The translations under genes and the position numbers were made by a program. Of a DNA stretch of 40,640 nt, positions 8,455 to 14,973 are shown piece after piece. The DNA comes from Collinsella sp. AF20-14LB (GTDB taxonomy: Bacteria > Actinomycetota > Coriobacteriia > Coriobacteriales > Coriobacteriaceae): assembly GCF_003459505.1 (NCBI RefSeq), contig NZ_QRWD01000022.1, positions 1-40,640 on the forward strand, given 5' to 3'. The notes under the pieces were generated by a model, which saw nothing but the letters and a program-made list of their open reading frames with translations, searched no databases and was not told the DNA's origin. Position 1 is the stretch's first letter. Each line of letters opens with the position of its first letter.

Positions 8455-8751
8455 ATGGAAGAGATGGAAGTCAATCACGTCGACGACATCCACGAGAAGC
8501 TGACCGATATGGTGGGCGATCGCGTTAAGGTGAAGGCCAACATGGGCCGCACCCGCGTCGTCGAGCGCATGGGCACCATCAAGAGCGTCCATCCGGCAGT
8601 CTTTATCGTCGAGGTCGACGAGCGCCGTGGCCGCAAGTCGCGTCAGTCCTACCAGTATATTGATGTTCTCACCGGCCAGGTCGAGCTGTTCGACCCCGAG
8701 AGCGGCGAGCACATTTTTACCCCGCTCGGCAATCAGCTCGAGGAGCACTAG
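8455..8751 (+). CDS. Veg-family protein
   Basis: A 98-residue product from ATG 8455, preceded by GGAGG (8442-8446). It matches the small Veg family (formerly DUF1021), with the characteristic basic middle GDRVKVKANMGR and RRGRKSRQSYQY and a C-terminal segment around ELFDPESGEHIF. In Bacillus subtilis Veg influences biofilm formation; a molecular role here is not known. It has its own promoter and is followed two bases later by ispE, an order also seen in Firmicutes (veg near ispE). A TTG at 8431 would lengthen the protein but lacks a ribosome site. Confidence 0.83.
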   Translation: MEEMEVNHVDDIHEKLTDMVGDRVKVKANMGRTRVVERMGTIKSVHPAVFIVEVDERRGRKSRQSYQYIDVLTGQVELFDPESGEHIFTPLGNQLEEH

Positions 8752-8753
8752 CG

Positions 8754-9650
8754 GTGACCGATTGGTCCCTGACCCTTTCCGCGCCGGCAAAGATCAACCT
8801 CTATCTGGGGGTTCATACCGAGCGTGACGACCGCGGCTACCATAAGGTCGATTCCCTGATGGCAGCCGTCGGTCTTGTCGATACCGTGACGGTTACGCCG
8901 GCACAGGCGCTGACCGTCCAGACGATTCCGACATCCGACTTTCCCATGCAAAAGAATACGGCGTATCGTGCTGCGCTCGCTATGGCCGAGCATTATGGTC
9001 GTGAAGCCAACGTCTGCATCACGATCGAGAAGTGCATCCCGTTGTGTGCCGGCCTGGGCGGTCCTTCGACGGATGCCGCGGCGGTCATTGTCGCCTTGGC
9101 AGAGCTGTGGGGTATCGACCGTGCCGATCCCGCGCTGGACAACATCGCGCGCGGCATTGGCGCCGACGTTCCCTTCTTTTTGCATGCCAGCCCTGCATTT
9201 TACGTGGGTGGGGGAGACGTGCTGGCAACCGAGTACCCCGCACTTCCCGCGACACCCGTCGTGCTGGTTAAGCCGCGCGAGGCAAGCGTTTCAACAATTG
9301 AAGCCTATCGACGTTTTGACGAGACCCCAGCGCCTGCGGACAAGCCCGGAGCGATCGCATCTGCCCTTCGCTCGGGAGACGCAGAGGCGGCCTACGCGCT
9401 CGTCCACAACAACCTGGGTGTCATTTCCGCGCAGATGGAGCCGCGGATTCAAACGGTGCTCGACTGGCTTCGTTCACAGGACGGTACCATTGCCACAAAC
9501 GTGTGCGGTTCGGGTGCCTGCTCGTTTGCTCTCTGCGATAGCGCCGCCACGGCAGCCAATCTTGCGGCGACGGCTCAACAAAACGGCTGGTGGGCTTATG
9601 CAACGGAGCTCGTTTCCGACACGGTTCGCATTGAAGCGCCAAAGAAATAA
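8754..9650 (+). CDS. ispE: 4-diphosphocytidyl-2-C-methyl-D-erythritol kinase
   Basis: IspE phosphorylates CDP-methylerythritol in the MEP pathway; ispD and ispF for the flanking steps are in this window at 23.3-24.5 kb. The 298-residue GHMP kinase shows PAKINLYL (11-18) and the glycine-rich ATP loop PLCAGLGGPSTDAA (96-109), with Pro at a position that is usually Gly or Ser. A C-terminal GSGACSFAL motif corresponds to the GHMP motif 3. Translation starts at GTG 8754, with GAGGAG in the end of the Veg-like gene as ribosome site, so the two are translationally linked. Confidence 0.93.
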   Translation: MTDWSLTLSAPAKINLYLGVHTERDDRGYHKVDSLMAAVGLVDTVTVTPAQALTVQTIPTSDFPMQKNTAYRAALAMAEHYGREANVCITIEKCIPLCAGLGGPSTDAAAVIVALAELWGIDRADPALDNIARGIGADVPFFLHASPAFYVGGGDVLATEYPALPATPVVLVKPREASVSTIEAYRRFDETPAPADKPGAIASALRSGDAEAAYALVHNNLGVISAQMEPRIQTVLDWLRSQDGTIATNVCGSGACSFALCDSAATAANLAATAQQNGWWAYATELVSDTVRIEAPKK

Positions 9651-9699
9651 AAATTTATCTAGCACGCGGCGAAAATCTTTGTTACTATAGTCGAGCTAA

Positions 9700-9776
9700 C
9701 GGGTTGTGGCTCAGTTTGGTAGAGCACTGCGTTCGGGACGCAGGGGTCGCTGGTTCAAATCCAGTCAACCCGACCA
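9700..9776 (+). tRNA. tRNA-Pro (anticodon CGG)
   Basis: The acceptor stem CGGGTTG/CAACCCG, anticodon stem CTGCG/CGCAG with loop TTCGGGA (anticodon CGG at 9734-9736), T-arm with TTCAAAT, discriminator A and an encoded CCA (9774-9776) are all present. A -10-like TACTAT lies at 9683-9688. It is followed by its own terminator. Confidence 0.95.
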
Positions 9777-9786
9777 GAGCATGAGG

Positions 9787-9815
9787 AGGGACCGCTTCTT
9801 GCGGTCCCTTTTTTT
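9787..9815 (+). terminator. Terminator of tRNA-Pro
   Basis: AGGGACCGC (9787-9795) pairs perfectly with GCGGTCCCT (9801-9809) around TTCTT and is followed by an unbroken T-run. Confidence 0.93.
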
Positions 9816-9823
9816 AGCTATTG

Positions 9824-9852
9824 TTGTGATACCGCGATACCCGCGGTATACT
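9824..9852 (+). promoter_or_regulatory. Promoter of tatA
   Basis: TTGTGA (9824-9829) and TATACT (9847-9852) are separated by 17 bases, just after the tRNA-Pro terminator and about 36 nt before the tatA start. Confidence 0.75.
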
Positions 9853-9888
9853 CATTCGAGCTTGTCTCGCTGTATTGTGGAGGTCTAC

Positions 9889-10164
9889 ATGTTTGGACTG
9901 AGGGCTCCTGAGCTCATCATTATTCTCGTCGTTGTCCTGATTATCTTCGGGCCCAAGAACCTGCCGAAGCTCGGCAAGTCCCTCGGCTCTACCGTCAAGA
10001 ATATCCGTGAGGGTATGGAGGGCGACGATAAGGCCGAGACCAAGCAGGCCGAGGAGGTCGTGGTCGAGCAGTCCGAGGAGGACAAGGAGATCGCTGAGCT
10101 CGAGGCCAAGCTCGCTGCTGCCAAGAAGAAGCAGGCAGAGGACAGCGACGCGGACGCAGAGTAG
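9889..10164 (+). CDS. tatA: Twin-arginine translocase TatA/TatE family subunit
   Basis: A 91-residue membrane protein of the Tat pathway, which exports folded proteins. It has one N-terminal membrane helix (about residues 6-20), then the hinge and amphipathic helix beginning FGPKNLPKLGKSLG (20-33), then an acidic Glu/Lys-rich tail. The ATG at 9889 follows a GGAGG site. It has its own promoter and terminator. No tatC is visible in the window. The short polar N-terminus favours TatA over TatB, though single-gene TatA/B forms exist. Confidence 0.88.
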   Translation: MFGLRAPELIIILVVVLIIFGPKNLPKLGKSLGSTVKNIREGMEGDDKAETKQAEEVVVEQSEEDKEIAELEAKLAAAKKKQAEDSDADAE

Positions 10165-10189
10165 TCCCATCCCTTTGGGGTGAGCACCT

Positions 10190-10224
10190 GACCGGCTTGC
10201 CCGCAGGCTAGCCGGTCTTTTTCG
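10190..10224 (+). terminator. Terminator of tatA
   Basis: GACCGGCT (10190-10197) pairs with AGCCGGTC (10210-10217) and is followed by TTTTTCGTTTTG, about 25 nt after the tatA stop. Confidence 0.88.
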
Positions 10225-10270
10225 TTTTGTTGACAGTTGATTGTTTGATCAGAGTTGGGGAGATATCCGT

Positions 10271-10741
10271 ATGGACGCAAGCCAGATCGTACTGACCGCT
10301 GAGGGCCGCCAGAAGCTCGTCGAGGAGCTCGCTTGGCGTGAGGGCGATTACGCCAAGGAGATCGTCGAGGACATCAAGGAAGCCCGCGCGTTCGGCGACC
10401 TTTCGGAGAACTCCGAGTACGACGCCGCTAAGGACAAGCAGGCCCAGAACGCCGCTCGTATTGCCGAGATCCAGGCCATCCTCGCCAACGCTCAGGTTGC
10501 TGCCACCACGGGCGATCTGACCGTCTCCATCGGTTCCACCGTTTCTCTGATTGATCCCAACGGTGAGGTCATGGAAGTCACGCTTGTCGGTACCACCGAG
10601 ACCAACTCGCTCGAGCACAAGATTTCCAACGAGTCTCCGGTCGGCCACGCCATCATCGGTCACGGCGAGGGCGACTCCGTCGAGGTCGTTACGCCTTCCG
10701 GCAAGACTCGCGTCTACACCATCGCCAAGATTGCACGCTAG
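10271..10741 (+). CDS. greA: Transcription elongation factor GreA
   Basis: GreA rescues backtracked RNA polymerase by stimulating cleavage of the nascent transcript. The 156-residue product has an N-terminal coiled coil with the catalytic acidic tip in GDLSENSEYDAAKD (42-55) and a C-terminal FKBP-like domain. The ATG at 10271 has GGGGAG (10257-10262) before it; a TTG at 10241 would add ten residues without support. It is followed by a terminator and then lysS, the greA-lysS order found in many Gram-positive bacteria. Confidence 0.95.
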   Translation: MDASQIVLTAEGRQKLVEELAWREGDYAKEIVEDIKEARAFGDLSENSEYDAAKDKQAQNAARIAEIQAILANAQVAATTGDLTVSIGSTVSLIDPNGEVMEVTLVGTTETNSLEHKISNESPVGHAIIGHGEGDSVEVVTPSGKTRVYTIAKIAR

Positions 10742-10769
10742 ACCACGGTCCCGCGTAAAGGTATGTTTT

Positions 10770-10803
10770 CGCTCCCTGGGACCGAATCCTGGGGAGCGTT
10801 TTA
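10770..10803 (+). terminator. Hairpin between greA and lysS
   Basis: CGCTCCC (10770-10776) pairs with GGGAGCG (10792-10798) and is followed by TTTTAGTTTG. It is probably the greA terminator, although it lies close to the lysS ribosome site and could allow read-through. Confidence 0.7.
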
Positions 10804-10820
10804 GTTTGAGGAGCTAACTT

Positions 10821-12785
10821 ATGGCAGAGAACCAGAACGCCGCAGATCAGGCATCGACGCTCAACGACGAGCGCGCCACCCGCCTGGCCAAGCGCGCCGC
10901 CCTGTTCGAGGCGGGCCAGAACCCCTATCCCGAGCACTCTGAGCTTGAGGACTACGTTGCCGATATCGAGGCTAAGTACGCCGAGCTTGCCGATGGCGAG
11001 GACACCGAGGACGTCGTGAAGATCGGCGGCCGTGTGGTCGCCAAGCGCGGTCAGGGCAAGATCATGTTCATCGTCGTACGCGATGCGACTGCCGAGATTC
11101 AGCTGTTCTGCCGCATCAACGACATGGACGAGGCTGCCTGGAATACGCTCAAGTCCCTCGACCTTGGCGACATCCTGGGCGTGACCGGCGTGGTTGTGCG
11201 CACCCAGCGCGGCCAGCTTTCCGTTGCCCCTAAGAGCGCGACCCTGCTTGCCAAGGCCGTTCGTCCGCTGCCCGAGAAGTTCCACGGTCTTTCCGATAAG
11301 GAGACCCGCTATCGCCAGCGCTATGTTGACCTGATCGCCAACGACGACGTTCGCGAGACGTTCCGTAAGCGTTCGCAGATTCTCTCCACCTTCCGTCGCT
11401 TTATGGAGTCCGACGGCTACATGGAGGTCGAGACCCCCATCCTGCAGACCATCCAGGGCGGCGCTACGGCTAAGCCGTTCATCACGCACTTCAACGCGCT
11501 CGATCAGGAGTGCTACCTGCGCATTGCTACCGAGCTGCACCTCAAGCGCTGCATCGTCGGCGGTTTTGAGCGCGTGTTCGAGATCGGCCGTATCTTCCGT
11601 AACGAGGGCATGGACCTTACCCACAACCCCGAGTTCACCACGATGGAGGCCTATCGTGCCTTCTCCGACCTCGAGGGCATGAAGGCGCTCGCCCAGGGTG
11701 TCATTAAGGCGGCTAACAAGGCCATCGGCAACCCCGAGGTCATCGAGTACCAGGGTCAGACCATCGACCTTTCTGGTGAGTGGGCCAGCCGTCCCATGAC
11801 CGACATCGTCTCCGACGTGCTCGGCAAACAGGTCACCATCGATACGCCGGTCGAGGAGCTTGCTGCTGCTGCGCGCGAGAAGGGCCTGGAGATTAAGCCC
11901 GAGTGGACCGCCGGCAAGATTATCGCCGAGATCTACGATGAGCTGGGCGAGGACACCATCGTCAACCCCACGTTCGTGTGCGATTACCCCATCGAGGTCA
12001 GCCCGCTTGCCAAGCGCTTTGAGGACGACCCGCGCCTGACGCACCGCTTTGAGCTGGTTATCGCCGGTCACGAGTACGCCAACGCGTTCTCCGAGCTCAA
12101 CGACCCGGTCGACCAGGCCGAGCGCTTTGCCGCCCAGATGGCCGAGAAGGCTGGCGGCGACGACGAGGCCATGGAGTACGACGAGGATTACGTGCGCGCC
12201 CTCGAGTACGGTATGCCTCCTGCGGGCGGCATCGGCATCGGTATCGATCGCGTGGTCATGCTGCTCACCAACCAGGCTTCCATCCGCGACGTGCTGCTGT
12301 TCCCGCACATGAAGCCCGAGAAGGGTTTCCAGTCCGGTGCCGCTGCCGCCAAGGCTGCCGAGGCCGGCAACACCGCGAGCCCGTTCGTCAAGCCGCTCAA
12401 GCCCACGGTTGATTATTCCAAGATTGCCGTCGAGCCGCTGTTTGAGGAGTTCGTCGACTTTGATACCTTCTCCAAGAGCGATTTCCGCGCTGTGAAGGTC
12501 AAGGCGTGCGAGGCCGTCAAGAAGTCCAAGAAGCTGCTGAACTTTACGCTCGACGACGGCACCGGCACCGATCGTACCATCCTCTCCGGCATTCACGGTT
12601 ATTATGAGCCCGAGGACCTGGTCGGCAAGACCTTGCTCGCTATCACCAACCTGCCTCCGCGCAAGATGATGGGCATTCCCAGCTGCGGCATGCTCATCAG
12701 CGCTATCCACGAGGAGGAGGGCGAGGAGCGTCTCAATCTGATCCAGCTCGACGCTTCCATCCCCGCCGGCGCAAAGATGTACTAA
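10821..12785 (+). CDS. lysS: Lysyl-tRNA synthetase, class II, with C-terminal tRNA-binding domain
   Basis: LysS charges tRNA-Lys. The N-terminal OB-fold anticodon-binding domain covers roughly residues 65-150. The class II core shows motif 1 around MEVETP (201-206), motif 2 from IGRIFRNEG (255-263) to TTMEAY, and motif 3 GGIGIGIDRVVM near 468-480. At 654 residues it is about 150 longer than a usual bacterial LysS. The extra part from about residue 540 (DFRAVKVKACEAV, then LLAITNLPPRKMMGI and SCGMLISA) matches the Trbp111/EMAP-like OB-fold tRNA-binding domain found at the end of MetRS. The reading frame is continuous, so this is a genuine fusion. GAGGAGC precedes the ATG. Confidence 0.95.
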   Translation: MAENQNAADQASTLNDERATRLAKRAALFEAGQNPYPEHSELEDYVADIEAKYAELADGEDTEDVVKIGGRVVAKRGQGKIMFIVVRDATAEIQLFCRINDMDEAAWNTLKSLDLGDILGVTGVVVRTQRGQLSVAPKSATLLAKAVRPLPEKFHGLSDKETRYRQRYVDLIANDDVRETFRKRSQILSTFRRFMESDGYMEVETPILQTIQGGATAKPFITHFNALDQECYLRIATELHLKRCIVGGFERVFEIGRIFRNEGMDLTHNPEFTTMEAYRAFSDLEGMKALAQGVIKAANKAIGNPEVIEYQGQTIDLSGEWASRPMTDIVSDVLGKQVTIDTPVEELAAAAREKGLEIKPEWTAGKIIAEIYDELGEDTIVNPTFVCDYPIEVSPLAKRFEDDPRLTHRFELVIAGHEYANAFSELNDPVDQAERFAAQMAEKAGGDDEAMEYDEDYVRALEYGMPPAGGIGIGIDRVVMLLTNQASIRDVLLFPHMKPEKGFQSGAAAAKAAEAGNTASPFVKPLKPTVDYSKIAVEPLFEEFVDFDTFSKSDFRAVKVKACEAVKKSKKLLNFTLDDGTGTDRTILSGIHGYYEPEDLVGKTLLAITNLPPRKMMGIPSCGMLISAIHEEEGEERLNLIQLDASIPAGAKMY

Positions 12786-12788
12786 CTA

Positions 12789-12815
12789 GTTACGCGGTTC
12801 TACGAACCGCGTAAC
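12789..12815. repeat. GTTACGCGGTT hairpin, copy 2
   Basis: GTTACGCGGTTC (12789-12800) pairs perfectly with GAACCGCGTAAC (12804-12815) around TAC, three bases after the lysS stop. It shares its first 11 stem bases with the hairpin after dtd at 8272-8299. Confidence 0.75.
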
Positions 12816-12863
12816 GGCTCGACGCTGCGCGGGCCGCATTTGGACAATCTGACGCTCAACTTC

Positions 12864-12899
12864 AAGGGCGCGACCAGAAGGTCAGCGCCCTTTCGTTTC
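12864..12899 (+). terminator. Terminator-like hairpin downstream of lysS
   Basis: AAGGGCGC (12864-12871) with inner GACC pairs with GGTC and GCGCCCTT (12885-12892) and is followed by TCGTTTC. The remainder of the 12786-13105 gap holds a small imperfect palindrome at 12967-12996 (TAGTCATT against AACGACTA with GGGGAC in the loop) and no gene that I recognise. Confidence 0.65.
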
Positions 12900-13105
12900 A
12901 CGTCACCTTGTCTCAAATGCGACCCGCTCGCTGACGTCGCCAATACATCGGCGTTGCCTTGGCCGTCAATAGTCATTGGGGACGTTCTTAAACGACTACC
13001 CAACGGCTATTGAGCACATGGCTCGCATGGCAGCCGTCTCTTTTATGTTTCCTTTAGCCGTTGCTGCCTAGGATGGGGGTTAGTCGGTAGGAAGGGAGCG
13101 TCTAT

Positions 13106-14674
13106 ATGGACGACGCAAGCGAGCGTGCAATCGAAGAGGACATGCTCGATCAGTTCAATTACTTTGACGATGAGGATGAGGAGCTAATCGATCGTCGCGA
13201 GCCGGCATCGCTTGACTCATTTGATCTGGTCGATGAAGAGACTGATGAGGTTGAGGACGAATCAACGGAGCCCCCACAGTCTTCGCGCCTTGACTCGCTG
13301 CTTTCGAGAGCCCCCATGCACCACGGTGTTCGTGCCGGCGCACTCCATATGAAAACAGACTGGCACCAGATCGTGACGGCAGGCGATGAGCTTGCCGTCG
13401 ATGCGCCGCTCACCGATAAGTCATCCATCATCTGCCGCACCGGTATGCTTATGCTCGCGAGCGGAACGGGTGCCTGGCGTGTACGCGATACCATGAATCG
13501 CGTTGCCGCCGTACTCGGTGTCACCGTCCACGTTGACTTAAGTCTTCTGTCGTTTGAGTGCACCTGCATCGAAGATGGCCACTGCTTTAACGAGGTTGTC
13601 AGCCTGCCCACAACGGGAGTCAATACCCATCGCATTTGGATGATGGAGAGCTTCCTAAAGGAAATCGAGACGTATGGGCGCCGGTTTACCGTGCACGAAT
13701 ACCACGAGATGCTCAAGACCGTTGAGAGTTCAAAACCCGATTACTCTCCCTGGCAACAGGGCCTTGCGGCAGCTTGTGCTTGCGGCGCCTTCGTCTTTTT
13801 GCTCGGCGGCGGCCCTATCGAGATGGCCTGCGCATTCGTAGGCGCTGGTGTTGGCAACTTTGCTCGCTCTCATATTCTCAAGCAGGGTCTTGGCCAGTTT
13901 AGCGCGCTGACGATTGGCGTTGCGCTCGCTTGCGTTTCGTATCTGCTGGCATTGCTCGGCCTTGGCCAGGTCGTACCGGGGGCAATGTCGCACCAAGAAG
14001 GCTATATCGGCGCCATGCTCTTTGTGATTCCCGGCTTTCCCCTCATTACGGCAGGCCTCGACATCGCTAAGCTCGATATGCGAAGCGGCATTGAGCGTCT
14101 TTCGTATGCCGTGTCGATTATTGTGATGGCGACCCTTGTGGGCTGGATGGTTGCCGAGTGTGTGGGGCTGGCACCGGATGATTTTGCTCCGCTCGGCCTT
14201 TCGCCGCTTGCCCTTACGCTCCTGCGCGTGGTGATGAGCTTCGTTGGCGTATTCGGCTTCTCGGTGATGTTCAACAGCCCGGTAAAGATGGCCGCGGCAG
14301 CTGGGCTGATCGGCGCCGTGTCCAATACCTTGCGCCTTACGCTCGTCGATGCGCCGACGCTGTTTCCCTTTCTGGGCCTGAGCGTAGGTATGCCTCCCGA
14401 GGCGGCAGCGTTTATCGGCGCGCTGGTATCGGGGCTGCTCGCGAGCTTAGCCGAAATCAAGCTCACCTACCCACGTATCGCCCTCACGGTGCCATCGATT
14501 GTCATTATGGTGCCGGGCTTGTATCTGTATCGCTCGATGTATTACATGTGCACATTCGACACGGTCAATATGCTCGGCTGGTTTGTGCGTGCAGTGCTCA
14601 TCGTGGCGTTTTTGCCCGTTGGCCTGGGTGTGGCGCGTACACTCACCGACCCTCGCTGGCGCCACACCAGCTAA
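13106..14674 (+). CDS. ThrE-type threonine/serine exporter family protein
   Basis: A 522-residue predicted inner-membrane protein of the ThrE/DUF1212 family, which exports threonine and serine in Corynebacterium. Residues 1-65 are an acidic cytoplasmic tail rich in Asp/Glu. Residues about 85-215 form the soluble N-terminal domain, with GTGAWRVRDTMNRVA typical of the family. From about 218 to the end there are some ten hydrophobic segments including the FVIPGFPLITAGLDIAKLD signature. ThrE normally combines both halves in one chain, as here, whereas many bacteria split them in two. AAGGGAG precedes the ATG. Substrate is inferred from family only. Confidence 0.82.
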   Translation: MDDASERAIEEDMLDQFNYFDDEDEELIDRREPASLDSFDLVDEETDEVEDESTEPPQSSRLDSLLSRAPMHHGVRAGALHMKTDWHQIVTAGDELAVDAPLTDKSSIICRTGMLMLASGTGAWRVRDTMNRVAAVLGVTVHVDLSLLSFECTCIEDGHCFNEVVSLPTTGVNTHRIWMMESFLKEIETYGRRFTVHEYHEMLKTVESSKPDYSPWQQGLAAACACGAFVFLLGGGPIEMACAFVGAGVGNFARSHILKQGLGQFSALTIGVALACVSYLLALLGLGQVVPGAMSHQEGYIGAMLFVIPGFPLITAGLDIAKLDMRSGIERLSYAVSIIVMATLVGWMVAECVGLAPDDFAPLGLSPLALTLLRVVMSFVGVFGFSVMFNSPVKMAAAAGLIGAVSNTLRLTLVDAPTLFPFLGLSVGMPPEAAAFIGALVSGLLASLAEIKLTYPRIALTVPSIVIMVPGLYLYRSMYYMCTFDTVNMLGWFVRAVLIVAFLPVGLGVARTLTDPRWRHTS

Positions 14675-14708
14675 TTGGAGCAAATGAAACTGATCCGCAA
14701 AACATGAA

Positions 14709-14799
14709 CGTGGATAATCTCCCGTTTTTGGCTTGTTTACGGGCTCAAAACGGGAGATTATCCACGCTCGTGGAATGGGTGTCCGAAAATCCACGCTCG
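14709..14799. repeat. Nested GAGCGTGGA-family palindrome, copy 1
   Basis: A perfect 20-bp inverted repeat: CGTGGATAATCTCCCGTTTT at 14709-14728 and its complement at 14747-14766, with an 18-nt loop. The right arm extends into TCCACGCTCG (14761-14770), which recurs 29 bases later at 14790-14799. The same parts in the same order occur at 28344-28487. The stretch 14675-14973 contains this element, a hairpin before clpC and no gene. Confidence 0.8.
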
Positions 14800-14910
14800 T
14801 TGGGCCGATGCAGACGCACCTGGCAATTCCTTTTTTGTAGACGTTGTCGTATGGCTGCATGCGGAAAAGGCCCCAGCGATTAACATATACTCCATATGGG
14901 TAAAGAGACC

Positions 14911-14940
14911 AAAGCGCCGCCACGAGTGGCGCTTTGCGTT
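14911..14940 (+). terminator. Hairpin upstream of clpC
   Basis: AAAGCGCC (14911-14918) pairs with GGCGCTTT (14928-14935), followed by GCGTTTG. It lies between a -10-like TATACT (14886-14891) and the clpC ribosome site, so it is either a late terminator of the ThrE gene or a structure in the clpC leader. Confidence 0.5.
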
Positions 14941-14973
14941 TGAAAAAAACTAGCTCGTCTAAGAGGAACTAGC

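Noticed and set aside
8455..8457. Longer Veg-like protein from TTG 8431
   Set aside because: The ribosome site at 8442-8446 would lie inside the frame and none precedes the TTG.
14751..14766. DnaA boxes / replication origin in the TTATCCACG motifs
   Set aside because: The sites end in G rather than A, are parts of a perfect hairpin arm, and no dnaA, dnaN or AT-rich unwinding region is nearby.
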